The translations under genes and the position numbers were made by a program. The notes under the pieces were generated by a model, which was not told the DNA's origin, did no database searches, and worked only from the letters and a program-made list of their open reading frames with translations. From Cohnella cholangitidis (lineage in GTDB: Bacteria > Bacillota > Bacilli > Paenibacillales > Paenibacillaceae): DNA of 64,000 nucleotides. Of this stretch, positions 39,300 to 47,674 are shown piece by piece (position 1 is the stretch's first letter; every line of letters begins with the position of its first letter). The stretch is taken from NCBI RefSeq assembly GCF_014107495.1, contig NZ_CP041969.1:3087501-3151500 (forward strand). The letters run 5' to 3'.

Positions 39300-39962
39300 A
39301 TGGCTGCTCCATCTAAAACCGCAATCGTTGCCGGCTCTACCGGACTCATTGGATCATGTTTGCTACGCCGCTTGCTAGAGGACTCGAGGTACGAGAGAGT
39401 GATTGCGTTAACCAGGAAAGCTTTGCCGGTTAGCCATCCCAAACTGGATGCCGTAGCGATATCGCTGGATTCGCTGCCCACCGTGGCTCCGTCTTTACAG
39501 GCGGACGATTGGTTCTGCGCTCTGGGCACGACCATTAGGAAAGCGGGCTCGCAAGAGGCGTTCCGCCGCGTGGATTACGATTATCCGTTAGCGCTTGGCA
39601 AGCAGGCCGCTGCTTCCCGCGCCAAGCAGTGCTTATTGGTATCCGCGATCGGCGCTTCCGCCGCTTCTTCGATTTTCTATAGCCGGGTCAAAGGAGAGGT
39701 TGAACGGGACTTAAGTGCGCTAGGCATTCCTAAGCTCCACCTGTTCCGTCCATCGTTGCTTCTGGGAGACCGAGCGGAGTATGGAAGGGGAGAAAAGTTC
39801 ATGGGCGTTCTCATGAAAGGATTGAATCCGTTCCTGCTAGGCTCGTTGCGCAAGTATCGGTCGATACAGGCGGATCAAGTCGCCGCTGCGATGATTCGCG
39901 CGGCTAATCTTTCAAGCGATCCGGGTGTACATATTTACGAGGGCAAGCAATTGAGAGGGTAA
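39300..39962 (+). CDS. NAD(P)H-binding oxidoreductase (atypical SDR)
   Basis: 220 residues. The Rossmann start motif is VAGSTGLIGSCLLRRLL (about residues 10-26). A YSRVKGEVE segment carries the Y-x3-K pair, and HLFRPSLLLGDR follows the pattern of HTATIP2/YraR-like nucleoside-diphosphate-sugar epimerase relatives. The reaction is unknown. The gene starts 25 bp after the glucosaminidase-like gene and ends at a strong bidirectional terminator. Confidence 0.85.
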   Translation: MAAPSKTAIVAGSTGLIGSCLLRRLLEDSRYERVIALTRKALPVSHPKLDAVAISLDSLPTVAPSLQADDWFCALGTTIRKAGSQEAFRRVDYDYPLALGKQAAASRAKQCLLVSAIGASAASSIFYSRVKGEVERDLSALGIPKLHLFRPSLLLGDRAEYGRGEKFMGVLMKGLNPFLLGSLRKYRSIQADQVAAAMIRAANLSSDPGVHIYEGKQLRG

Positions 39963-39968
39963 GAAAAA

Positions 39969-40010
39969 AAGGAACGTCGGAGAGAAGCAAGTTCTCTAGA
40001 CGTTCCTTTA
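39969..40010. terminator. Bidirectional terminator between oxidoreductase and motB
   Basis: AAAGGAACGTC (39969-39979) pairs with GACGTTCCTTT (40000-40010), with an inner AGAGAA/TTCTCT stem, and A and T runs on both sides. Confidence 0.9.
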
Positions 40011-40029
40011 TTTTGTAAAGCGATAGGGG

Positions 40030-40863
40030 TTACTCTGCTTTCTTGCCTTCGCCCGCGATCGCATTGAGGGTGATCTCATTGCTGCTATCGGCAGGCTCTA
40101 AGTAGTTACGCAGAATGGATACTTCTACCCGGCGGTTCTTGGCTCTTCCCGCATCCGAGGCATTGCTCTCCAGAGGGCGGAATTCGCCGTATCCGATCGC
40201 GCTGAAGCGGCTAGGGTCGAATGCCGTGTTCTCCAGCAGGATCTTCATGAAGTTAATCGCCCTTTTGGAGCTCAGCTCCCAGTTGGACGGGAACTCGGAC
40301 GTATTGATCGGTTGGTTATCCGTATGGCCGGTGACCAGGATTTCATAGTCCGGATACTGCTGCAGCATCTGTCCGATCGCGGAAGCCAGCTTCTGCGAGT
40401 CCGTCTTAATGCTGGCGCTTCCGGAAGGGAACAACGCGTTATCCCGGATAGTGATGAGAAGCTGAGACTGATTCAGTTGAGTCTCAAGCTGCGAGGATAA
40501 CCCGTTCTTATCGATGTATTTGTTCAGTTCCTTCTGGAGTTGCTCGAGATTTTGCTGTTCCTGCTGCTTCAGCTCTTCTCTGGACTTGTCTTTCTTTCCA
40601 TCGTTGGCCCGAGGGAGATCTTGATTTGTATTTCTCTTATTTTCATAGTCCTGCGTAATGGCGCCCTTATCCATAATGCCAAGCCCGGAGCTGAACGCCG
40701 TCTTGAAAGCCCGGCTCATCTCTTCGAACTTGGATGTGTTGACCGCGCTGGCCGCGTATAGAACGATAAATAAGGCCAGCAGCAGCGTCATGAGATCGGA
40801 ATAGGGAAGGAGCCAGGATTCGTCCGCGTGCTCCTCATGCGGTTCATGCCGTTTTCTGCTCAC
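40030..40863 (-). CDS. motB: Flagellar motor stator protein MotB
   Basis: 277 residues. A short basic N-terminus, then one membrane helix (about 18-38) with the proton-carrying Asp23 in LPYSDLMTLL. A linker rich in Lys/Gln/Glu leads to an OmpA-like peptidoglycan-binding domain at about 140-260 (VTGHTDNQPIN, ELSSKRAINFMKIL, GYGEFRP). It anchors the stator to the wall. Its start overlaps the end of motA by 20 bp. As in B. subtilis, motAB stand apart from other flagellar genes. Confidence 0.95.
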   Translation of the reverse strand: MSRKRHEPHEEHADESWLLPYSDLMTLLLALFIVLYAASAVNTSKFEEMSRAFKTAFSSGLGIMDKGAITQDYENKRNTNQDLPRANDGKKDKSREELKQQEQQNLEQLQKELNKYIDKNGLSSQLETQLNQSQLLITIRDNALFPSGSASIKTDSQKLASAIGQMLQQYPDYEILVTGHTDNQPINTSEFPSNWELSSKRAINFMKILLENTAFDPSRFSAIGYGEFRPLESNASDAGRAKNRRVEVSILRNYLEPADSSNEITLNAIAGEGKKAE

Positions 40864-41650
40864 GTTGCTCCTCCTCTTTCTCCGCGAAAGCCAACCGCTC
40901 CGTAGGAGTAAGGAATACTAGAAGTTTCTGTTGGATGGCGATGGTAGATACGCCCGATTGGATCGAGAGCAAGCCTTCGACCATCATCAGCTTCAGATCG
41001 ATCTCGCGCTTGGAGAGGCGTTTTAATTTGTTGGCGATCGGATGCCAGAGCACGTAACCGGTAAAGATACCGAGCAACGTCGCGATAAAGGCCGCCGCAA
41101 CCGCATGAGCGAGCTTCTCCATCTCCGACAGGTTGCCGAGCGCCGCGACGAGCCCGATAACGGCCCCGAGTACCCCGAGAGTCGGCGCGTACATCCCCGC
41201 TTGGGAGAAAATTTGCGCGCCGCCGCGATGGCGCTCTTCCGTTGCGGAGATATCTTCGAGAAGAACGTCCCGCACGAAGTCTTGATCGTTTCCGTCGATG
41301 ATCATCCGCATTCCCGTCTTAAGGAAGGTGTCTTCGATTTCATCTACGCGCGCTTCGAGAGCTAGCAAGCCCTCGCGACGAGTAATCGTAGCCCACTCCA
41401 TGAACATGCCGATGAGCTGTTGGCGCGGGAGCAGCTTAGGCTCGGCGAATAGAATTTTAAATAGCTTAGGTACTTTGGCGAGCTCCGACATGGGGAAAGC
41501 CATGAACACGGACGCGCAAGTTCCGACGAGAATAATGACGTAAGCAGCCGGATTGTTAACCAAACTGATAAGCGGAGCGCCTTTCAGGACCATCCCTACA
41601 AGAAGCGCTACAAAACCTAAAGCCAAACCAATAATCGTTGAATTTTTCAT
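40844..41650 (-). CDS. motA: Flagellar motor stator protein MotA
   Basis: 268 residues, four membrane helices (about 4-22, 32-50, 145-170, 180-200) with a large cytoplasmic loop carrying charged residues that act on FliG (ITRREGLLALEARVDEIEDTFLKTGMRM). ATG 41650 follows GGGGTG. An in-frame ATG at 41665 lacks a ribosome site. It forms the ion-conducting stator with MotB. Confidence 0.95.
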   Translation of the reverse strand: MKNSTIIGLALGFVALLVGMVLKGAPLISLVNNPAAYVIILVGTCASVFMAFPMSELAKVPKLFKILFAEPKLLPRQQLIGMFMEWATITRREGLLALEARVDEIEDTFLKTGMRMIIDGNDQDFVRDVLLEDISATEERHRGGAQIFSQAGMYAPTLGVLGAVIGLVAALGNLSEMEKLAHAVAAAFIATLLGIFTGYVLWHPIANKLKRLSKREIDLKLMMVEGLLSIQSGVSTIAIQQKLLVFLTPTERLAFAEKEEEQREQKTA

Positions 41651-41724
41651 CGTACACCCCGGCATATAGAAGAATGATATGTACGCGACAGGAGATTACC
41701 CTCACAACCGACACGATAATAGGT

Positions 41725-41752
41725 TTATCGACAGAAACTCCCCAAAGCTTTA
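41725..41752 (-). promoter_or_regulatory. Possible SigD promoter of motAB
   Basis: On the minus strand TAAA (41752-41749), 16-nt spacer and GTCGATAA (41732-41725), close to the motility sigma factor consensus TAAA-N15-GCCGATAT, about 75 nt before motA. Confidence 0.55.
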
Positions 41753-41900
41753 GAGGATATCGGGCTTTTTCATAAATTCATCTGAGTAAATGTCGCATGA
41801 CGGGCTCATAGGAGGCAAAACGGCAAGACGATATCGGAAAATTAACGGCGGGGATATGGTACACTCGGAAGACAAGAGTCATCGAAGGAGGAGAAGAAAA

Positions 41901-42191
41901 ATGGGCAAACATCCACTGTTAACGGAGCAGGAACTGGAAGCCGGCCTGCTGGGGCTAGCGGATTGGAAGGTGGAGGATGACGGCAAGTGGCTCGCGCGCA
42001 AGCGCCTGTTTCCTTCTTTCATGGAGGCTATCTCTTTCGTCAACCAAATCGCGGCGATAGCGGAGGAACGGAATCACCATCCTTTTATCGGAATCGACTA
42101 TAGGCGCGTGACGGTTCGGCTGACGACGTGGAATTCCGGCGGATTAACCTCGCTCGATATCGACTCCGCGAAAGCTTACGATCGGTTATAA
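41901..42191 (+). CDS. 4a-hydroxytetrahydrobiopterin dehydratase (PCD/DCoH family)
   Basis: 96 residues, the usual size. The family motif [EDKH]-x3-H-H-P appears as ERNHHPFIGIDYRRVTVRLTTW, followed by the terminal helix start GLTSLDIDSAKAYD. It dehydrates 4a-hydroxytetrahydropterin formed by pterin-dependent hydroxylases. No phenylalanine hydroxylase gene is nearby, so a different physiological role is possible. ATG 41901 lies behind AAGGAGGAGAAG. Earlier in-frame starts would place this site inside the gene. Confidence 0.93.
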   Translation: MGKHPLLTEQELEAGLLGLADWKVEDDGKWLARKRLFPSFMEAISFVNQIAAIAEERNHHPFIGIDYRRVTVRLTTWNSGGLTSLDIDSAKAYDRL

Positions 42192-42218
42192 AGGTAAAGG
42201 GGTAACGGCACGGAAAAA

Positions 42219-42258
42219 ACGGGACTTCATCCGGCCGGTCGGCCAGGTAAAGTCCCGT
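42219..42258 (-). terminator. Terminator after the DUF378 gene
   Basis: ACGGGACTT and AAGTCCCGT pair. On the minus strand the stem is followed by TTTTTT, so it acts mainly on the minus-strand gene. Confidence 0.8.
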
Positions 42259-42274
42259 ACTCTGCTGCGGATGA

Positions 42275-42478
42275 TTAGCTGTCTCTGGATACTTTCGGAA
42301 ATAGCGCGAGCGCATAGAGAGCGGCGATACCGACGACGGTATAGACGATCCTAGAGCCTACCTCATCCGCGCCTCCGAACAGCTCGCTGACCACATCGTA
42401 CTCGAATAAGCCGACGGATAGCCAGTTCAAGCCACCTAGGATAACGAGAATCAGACTGATGACGTTAAGCGCCTTCAT
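42275..42478 (-). CDS. DUF378 small membrane protein
   Basis: 67 residues with two hydrophobic segments (about 5-25 and 43-61). The family signature ILGGLNWLSVGLF is clear, followed by VSELFGG and VYTVVGIAALY. The function of DUF378 proteins is unknown. ATG follows GGAGGCTGTTTCTGA. Confidence 0.93.
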   Translation of the reverse strand: MKALNVISLILVILGGLNWLSVGLFEYDVVSELFGGADEVGSRIVYTVVGIAALYALALFPKVSRDS

Positions 42479-42583
42479 TCAGAAACAGCCTCCTTAATGG
42501 GGTTGTGACGCCCTTTTCTGGTGAAACTGCCTGACGGATGCATCCTGATTCTTGGTTGTTCACTATAGTTGTATGTGGGGGGG

Positions 42584-43054
42584 TCACCGGTTATGCCACA
42601 CCATGCAGAACACGCTGACGGTTCCGTGCGAGGCCTTGCGGTCGTACTCGTCGGTAACGATGAACCCTGCTTTCTCATACACTCTAATGGCGCGTTTGTT
42701 CCATTTTTCCACCTCAAGGTCGATTTCCGCGCCGGGTTGACGGCGTATCGCTTCTTGCACGACTAGCTTCGCAAGCGTAGTTCCCCAACCCCGATCGCAG
42801 CAGTCGGGCCGCAAGCCCATTCCGATCCGCAGCGTACGATCCATTGGAAACAGCTGAACGTAGCCGACCAACTGCCCATTGTCGGTATTTCTCACGGCCA
42901 TATATTGCTCTTCGCGAATCCGAGGATCGCCGAATTCCCGGCCATCCTTGACCATCGTCTCCCACGGCATCCATCGGAACAGGTCATAAGGCGCAGGATA
43001 GCGCCAATCGCAGATCGCTCGCCCGTCTTCTTCGGTCATGGGCACTAATTGCAA
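42584..43054 (-). CDS. GNAT family N-acetyltransferase
   Basis: 156 residues. The acetyl-CoA loop appears as GMGLRPDCCDRGWGTTLAKLVVQEA (R/Q-x-x-G-x-G/A variant) near 75-100, and the closing NKRAIRVYEKAGFIV near 118-132 is typical. The substrate is unknown. The start is uncertain: TTG 43054 has no good ribosome site, while an in-frame ATT 24 bp upstream sits 6 nt after GGAG and would add IQHKPT to the N-terminus. No in-frame ATG lies upstream. Confidence 0.85.
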   Translation of the reverse strand: MQLVPMTEEDGRAICDWRYPAPYDLFRWMPWETMVKDGREFGDPRIREEQYMAVRNTDNGQLVGYVQLFPMDRTLRIGMGLRPDCCDRGWGTTLAKLVVQEAIRRQPGAEIDLEVEKWNKRAIRVYEKAGFIVTDEYDRKASHGTVSVFCMVWHNR

Positions 43055-43250
43055 GGTAGGCTTATGTTGAATAGGATCACTCCGTTCCGTGCATAAATTT
43101 CTTGTTCTTCTATTATAATGGACAAGGCGGAAATAGGGATGGGGGACAAATGTTGAACGGTGTCAAAAAATGGTTTGATAATTTTGGAAGCCGTATATAA
43201 AATTACAATGTATCAAGCAAATAAATTATAGGTAAAGGTGGATTCGGATT

Positions 43251-43898
43251 TTGCCGACAAGTGCCGAGATTCGCGCCAGGGCAAGAGAAAGTCTCGCGGG
43301 CAATTGGAAATACCCGGTGCTTCACTTTCTAGTGTATTACTTAATCGTTTCAGGAGCCGGAGTCGTTTCGTACATCCCGTTTATTGGTTGGATTGTGCCG
43401 ATGCTGCTCGCGGGTACTTTGACTTTCGGGCTTTATAGCTATTACTTGATTTTTTCGCGTAGAGGCACGCCGACGATTAACGATTTGTTTAGCGGGTTCG
43501 AAAGATTCGGCACTACGCTCGCCCTCTATCTCTTAATGGGTCTTTTTGTTTTTCTCTGGACGTTGCTGCTTATTATTCCGGGAATTATTGCAGGGTTTCG
43601 TTATTCGCAAGCCTACTTCATCTTAAAGGATAATCCGCAGATCGGCGCTCTTGAAGCGATCCGCAGAAGCAAGGCGCTGATGGCCGGTCACAAAGGCAGG
43701 CTATTCGTGCTAATGTTATCTTTCATTGGGTGGTATATCGTAGGGATGCTTACGTGCGCAATCGGGTTTTTATGGATTGCCCCTTACTACTACACGGCGC
43801 TCGCCCACTTCTATAACGACCTGACCGGACGATCCGTGATCATGCCGCCGCCACCTCCGCCTCCAAGTCCATATGATGGCATCCTAGCTAAACAATAG
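43251..43898 (+). CDS. DUF975 family membrane protein
   Basis: 215 residues. N-terminal SAEIRARARESLAGNW is the family hallmark. It is followed by five to six hydrophobic segments, GFRYSQAYFILKDNP between them, and a proline-rich tail (PPPPPPPSPYDG). The function is unknown. TTG start 8 nt after AAAGGTGG. It is a single-gene unit with its own terminator. Confidence 0.9.
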   Translation: MPTSAEIRARARESLAGNWKYPVLHFLVYYLIVSGAGVVSYIPFIGWIVPMLLAGTLTFGLYSYYLIFSRRGTPTINDLFSGFERFGTTLALYLLMGLFVFLWTLLLIIPGIIAGFRYSQAYFILKDNPQIGALEAIRRSKALMAGHKGRLFVLMLSFIGWYIVGMLTCAIGFLWIAPYYYTALAHFYNDLTGRSVIMPPPPPPPSPYDGILAKQ

Positions 43899-43909
43899 AG
43901 TAGCAAGCA

Positions 43910-43936
43910 AGCCGGGCCCATGGGGCTCGGCTTTTG
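43910..43936 (+). terminator. Terminator after the DUF975 gene
   Basis: AGCCGGGCCC (43910-43919) pairs with GGGCTCGGCT (43923-43932), then TTTT. Confidence 0.88.
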
Positions 43937-43996
43937 TTATTTCGCTAGAACGAATGAAGCCGTAATCGATCTTACGTGGTATGATAAGGGAGTTGA

Positions 43997-45217
43997 ATGT
44001 TGGGAACAGCAAAGGGGAAATTACAAGTTATGGCTCGGTTAGTCTTCTTGGGATGTATAGCATACTTGGTCGTCGGAATCGGGCAATTGGTAGTGGGTAC
44101 CGTCATGGAGCCGATGGTCGCGGGTTACGGCATACAATACGGCGACGGCGGGCAGTTGGTCATGAACCAGTTTCTAGGCGGATTGGTCGGCATTACGCTG
44201 GCGCCTTGGTTGATGGGACGAATCGGAAAAAAGAGGCTGCTCCTGTCCGCCCTCGCCATCATGGCAGTGGTCGAAGTCATCTATTCCTTTCAGCCCGAGT
44301 GGGGAGTCATGCTGGCGATCGGACCGTTCGCGGGCTTCGGCTTCGGTACGACGGAAGCGGTCGTAGGGTCATTCATCATAGGCGCGGCGCAAGGGAATGC
44401 CAACGTGGCGATGAGCCGGGTCGAAGTGTTCTTCGGCGTAGGCGCGCTGCTCATGCCTTTCGCCGGAGCGGCGTTGATTGCTTCCGGGCTGTGGGTGTAT
44501 GCGTTCTTGGTTGTCGGCATCATGGCGGCTATAGCGGTGTTGCTGTGGTTCCTATTCTGGCCTAAAATATTGGATCGCAAGCCGGAAAGCGAGACGGCGA
44601 CGGAAACGCGGTTAACGAAGTTGCCGAATCGCAGGCTAGCCATAACGGTATTGGCAGCGGGCTCAATGTTCTTCGCCGTCTATGTCGGGTTCGAGATGAG
44701 TTTCGTTCACTATCTGCCTTCGTTGCTCGTCCATAATAACGGCTTATCGGATTCGACGGCTTCGTTGTCGTTAAGCCTCTTCTGGGGGGCAATGGTGCTC
44801 GGGCGGATGGTATCGGGACATGCCGCGGATCGTTGGGGCGGAGGAGTATACATGCTGGCGACTTGTCTATCCACGGCGGTAATCTTCGTCGTTATGGGCG
44901 GGCTTGAGAGCACGTGGGCGACGTTCGTGCTGACGTTCTTGGCGGGTCTGGCGATGTCCGGGATGTTCGCCGTCGCGCTCGTCTTCTTGAATCGGGCGGT
45001 GCCCGGCATGACGGAACGGACGACGAGCTTGCTCATGGCGTTCGGAGGAATCGGCGGAGCGTTGATGCCGCGGTTGACGGGATGGTTCCTGGACGAGAAC
45101 GGGACGGACGCTACGCGCTGGCTGTTCGCCGCGTTCGCGGTAGTCATGCTGGCGGTTATCGTATGGGCGCTGCTATCGGCTAAGTCGTTGGAGCGGGCGT
45201 CGGTCTCGGCAAGTTGA
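43997..45217 (+). CDS. MFS transporter
   Basis: 406 residues with about 12 membrane segments in two halves joined by a cytoplasmic loop near 185-215 (DRKPESETATETRLTKLPNR). Family-like signatures are LMGRIGKKRLLL after the second helix and GRMVSGHAADRWGGG in the equivalent loop of the second half. It belongs to the sugar-permease or FucP-like side of the family by pattern, but the substrate cannot be named. ATG 43997 follows AAGGGAG closely. ATG 44030 behind AAAGGGG is an alternative. Confidence 0.88.
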   Translation: MLGTAKGKLQVMARLVFLGCIAYLVVGIGQLVVGTVMEPMVAGYGIQYGDGGQLVMNQFLGGLVGITLAPWLMGRIGKKRLLLSALAIMAVVEVIYSFQPEWGVMLAIGPFAGFGFGTTEAVVGSFIIGAAQGNANVAMSRVEVFFGVGALLMPFAGAALIASGLWVYAFLVVGIMAAIAVLLWFLFWPKILDRKPESETATETRLTKLPNRRLAITVLAAGSMFFAVYVGFEMSFVHYLPSLLVHNNGLSDSTASLSLSLFWGAMVLGRMVSGHAADRWGGGVYMLATCLSTAVIFVVMGGLESTWATFVLTFLAGLAMSGMFAVALVFLNRAVPGMTERTTSLLMAFGGIGGALMPRLTGWFLDENGTDATRWLFAAFAVVMLAVIVWALLSAKSLERASVSAS

Positions 45218-45233
45218 TATTCCAAGTGCGAAG

Positions 45234-45270
45234 AAAACCGGGAGCCTCGCTAAGAGGATTCCCGGTTTTC
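45234..45270 (+). terminator. Terminator after the MFS gene
   Basis: AAAACCGGGA (45234-45243) pairs with TCCCGGTTTT (45260-45269). Confidence 0.88.
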
Positions 45271-45332
45271 TAGTTTCTACTGGTCTTTACGGCTTCTTAT
45301 GGTACTTAAAAGCAAAATGTGAAACGATCTTC

Positions 45333-45361
45333 TTGCATAAACTAATGTCATTAGTTATTAT
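45333..45361 (+). promoter_or_regulatory. Promoter with a palindromic operator in its spacer
   Basis: TTGCAT (45333-45338), 17-nt spacer, TATTAT (45356-45361). The spacer is almost filled by the palindrome AACTAATG-T-CATTAGTT (45340-45356). A repressor bound there would cover the promoter of the DUF2568 gene that follows at 45396. Confidence 0.6.
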
Positions 45362-45395
45362 GCTATTATAAATAGCTTATTGGGGGTTGTTCCTA

Positions 45396-45772
45396 ATGAA
45401 AATTTCTCCGCTTGCCATGATTGCGCTGGTATACATGTTTCTTCTGGAACTCGGTTCGCTTGCCATTTTCGCCTATTGGGGTTCCCAACTGAACCTTCCG
45501 CCGCCATAGGCATTCCGCTGGCCGTTTGGGTTCTGTGGTCGTTATTCCTCGCTCCCAAAGCGTCGATGCCCCACATTCCGTATCAGCTCCGTACGGTCTT
45601 CAAATTCACCGTCTTTGCTCTGGCTTCGGTCGCCTTGTACGACGGCGGGCACAACACGCTGGCCATGTTCGTACTCGTGACGTCGTTTATCGATGTGGTC
45701 ATTATCATGATGATGAAGCTGGATATTAGGGTGCCAAAGTACGGCTTGACCGTCTCGACGAATTCTCGATAA
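45396..45772 (+). pseudogene. DUF2568 (YrdB-like) membrane protein, frameshifted
   Basis: The ATG frame from 45396 gives MKISPLAMIALVYMFLLELG and stops at 45507-45509. The family sequence continues in the -1 frame (AIGIPLAVWVLWSLFLAPKA, then ALASVALYDGGH). Adding one G to the GGGG at 45478-45481 restores YWGFPTEPSAA and one protein of about 125 residues with four membrane segments, the normal YrdB layout. So either the gene is broken or a base is missing from the sequence. Its promoter has a palindromic operator. Confidence 0.8.
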
Positions 45773-45891
45773 TTCATCGAGTCATTTACGATCGGTTGAT
45801 TCGATCCGGGCTTTGTTCGCTTGGTGGCGGCGTAAGGATGAAATTCAGTATAATGAAAATATATCCCGATGAAACGGAAGGCGTTGATCTC

Positions 45892-46728
45892 ATGAAAAAT
45901 ATCGTTCCTGTGAAATGGTTGCTCGCACGTCTATTCGAATCCGATCTGGTAATCGTAGATTGCAGGTTCCAGCTCGGTCAGCCGGACGCCGGGCGGAAGG
46001 CATACGAGGAAGGGCATATCCCGGGTGCCGTCTACTTGGATTTGGAGAAGGACTTGTCGGCGCCCGTCGGCGAGCATGGAGGACGCCATCCGCTGCCGGA
46101 CGCGGCGGAGTTGGCCGCACGGTTCGGCAAAGCGGGCATTGGCAACGAATCTCGGGTCGTCGCCTACGACGATCAAGGCGGAGCGATGGCTTCTCGTCTG
46201 TGGTGGCTCTTGCGGTATTTGGGCCACACGAACGTATTCGTTATGGATGGCGGATTCTCGGCTTGGCAGAAGGCCGGATGCCCGGTTACGGCCGATCAGA
46301 AGATCATCATTCCTTCGAGTTTCGTCGCGACCGTGCAGCACAATATGCTAATCGAAGTGGACGAAGTCCGTGAATCGCTCGGCACCGAAGGCATCGTGCT
46401 GATCGATTCGCGCGAAGCTCCGCGCTATCGCGGCGAGGCGGAGCCGATCGATCGCGTGGCCGGACATATCCCGGGCGCGAAGAATTTGTTCTGGGCGGAC
46501 GGCCGCCGCGCCGACGGCACTTGGAAAGACGCGGACGAGCAGCGCGAGCGGTTCGCCGGGCTATCGCCCGACGACGAGATCGTCGTCTACTGCGGCTCGG
46601 GCGTTACTGCCACGCCTAATGTATTGGCGTTGCAGGAAGCGGGATTTACTCGCGTGAAGCTTTATGCGGGCAGCTGGAGCGATTGGATTTCCTACGCGGA
46701 CAATCCAGTAGCGACGGAGGAAGAGTAA
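45892..46728 (+). CDS. Sulfurtransferase with two rhodanese domains (thiosulfate/3-mercaptopyruvate)
   Basis: 278 residues. The N-terminal inactive rhodanese domain (about 5-135, VIVDCRFQLGQPDAGRKAYEEGHIPGAVYL) is followed by the catalytic one (about 155-275), whose active loop CGSGVTA begins with the sulfur-carrying Cys in VVYCGSGVTATPNVL. CGSGVTA loops are typical of mercaptopyruvate/thiosulfate sulfurtransferases (SseA type). ATG 45892 is chosen as in family members. A TATAAT at 45849-45854 upstream of it argues against earlier starts. A second diverged copy of the gene's last ~55 bp and its downstream region lies at 49340-49520, beyond the Septu-like genes. Confidence 0.92.
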   Translation: MKNIVPVKWLLARLFESDLVIVDCRFQLGQPDAGRKAYEEGHIPGAVYLDLEKDLSAPVGEHGGRHPLPDAAELAARFGKAGIGNESRVVAYDDQGGAMASRLWWLLRYLGHTNVFVMDGGFSAWQKAGCPVTADQKIIIPSSFVATVQHNMLIEVDEVRESLGTEGIVLIDSREAPRYRGEAEPIDRVAGHIPGAKNLFWADGRRADGTWKDADEQRERFAGLSPDDEIVVYCGSGVTATPNVLALQEAGFTRVKLYAGSWSDWISYADNPVATEEE

Positions 46729-46857
46729 GAGCCGAGAGGCTGCGTCGGACGCGGGTTTGAGGGCTGAGACAGGTTGCCGTGAGGCGGACTGTTGCGGCCC
46801 TCTTTGGGCTTTTCGTTCAACAGTTTGCAAGCAAAAACTCACTGAAAACAGTTGCAG
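46672..46857 (+). repeat. Sulfurtransferase 3'-end repeat, copy A
   Basis: The end of the sulfurtransferase gene (from AGCTGGAGCGATTGGATTTC), its stop, the hairpin region and the phrase 'agtttgcaagca'. It aligns with 49340-49520 over most of its length with many substitutions and a few small gaps. Together they enclose the two minus-strand defence-like genes. Confidence 0.8.
46761..46810 (+). terminator. Imperfect terminator after the sulfurtransferase
   Basis: GGGCTGAGACAG pairs imperfectly with CTGTTGCGGCCC (46789-46800). It is a decayed version of the perfect hairpin at 49427-49471. Confidence 0.6.
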
Positions 46858-47020
46858 TAACCCGTAATCAAACTCAGATGGTCGGTCAGGTCAGGATAGA
46901 TCTGGGCGCAACATAAAATCGCTTTTGTGCGGGGCAAGAGTTCAATCAGAATCCGGGTCATTTGGATACGGATAGTTGAAACACAGATTTTTGTTGAGCT
47001 ATCAAGATATAAAAACTACT

Positions 47021-47668
47021 TCAAAAACCACATGAGGCCCTCAAGTACTCTCTTACCATAAAAGAATACTCTTTGTCCTCATCTGCTTCTGTTAGTAACT
47101 CATTGGTTAGCAGATCTTTTAGTTTTGGGTCCGTTTCATTGGCCCAAGTATCAATTAGAGACTGTATAGCTTTAAGTCTCTCGGACCTTCTTTCTATTAA
47201 GGAGGTTCGATTAAGCTTTAAAACCTTTTGACTAGTAAATCCTTTTCGATCACCGGCTTTTTGAAAAACCATTGGACCAGCTGCCATAAAATGATTCCTT
47301 GGATCATCTTTGTATGGGTTTACTAATGGTGACAATGGATTGTAATAAGTTTTTTTTCCACTTCTATTACACTCTTCACATGCTAAGGTTAAGTTGTCCC
47401 AGGTGAATACCAATTCAGGTCGCTCACCTTTTGGCAAAATATGCTCGATATCTCCGGGACATATATGATTAACTTTACTTTCGCAATATGCACATTTTCC
47501 ATGGGTTTCCTTAACGATCTTTTCTTTTATCTCTTTTAATCTATATTTTGATTTTAGTGTATCTGGAATCTTATTGCCCGAGCTATGAAACTGCAAGTAT
47601 TCTTGTGTCCAAGTATCACCGTTTATTCTAAGTATCTCAGGAATATCTAGTTTTGCAAGCATAATCAT
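47021..47668 (-). CDS. HNH endonuclease, Septu PtuB-like
   Basis: 215 residues. The HNH fold is plain: a zinc pair in GKCAYCESK, the catalytic His in GDIEHILPKGE, the Asn in FTWDNLTLACEECNRSGKK with the second zinc pair. This is the TIGR02646-like HNH family that travels with an AAA ATPase in Septu and in Septu-containing retrons. Such pairs block phage by nuclease action released when the ATPase senses infection. The start is 6 bp after the ATPase gene's stop. The A+T-rich codon use contrasts with both flanks, so it is very likely acquired. Confidence 0.88.
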   Translation of the reverse strand: MIMLAKLDIPEILRINGDTWTQEYLQFHSSGNKIPDTLKSKYRLKEIKEKIVKETHGKCAYCESKVNHICPGDIEHILPKGERPELVFTWDNLTLACEECNRSGKKTYYNPLSPLVNPYKDDPRNHFMAAGPMVFQKAGDRKGFTSQKVLKLNRTSLIERRSERLKAIQSLIDTWANETDPKLKDLLTNELLTEADEDKEYSFMVREYLRASCGF

Positions 47669-47674
47669 TAGAAG

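Noticed and set aside
42475..42740. Short frames on both strands between DUF378 and the GNAT gene
   Set aside because: They are antisense to the end of the GNAT gene or cover an intergenic stretch, with no ribosome site.
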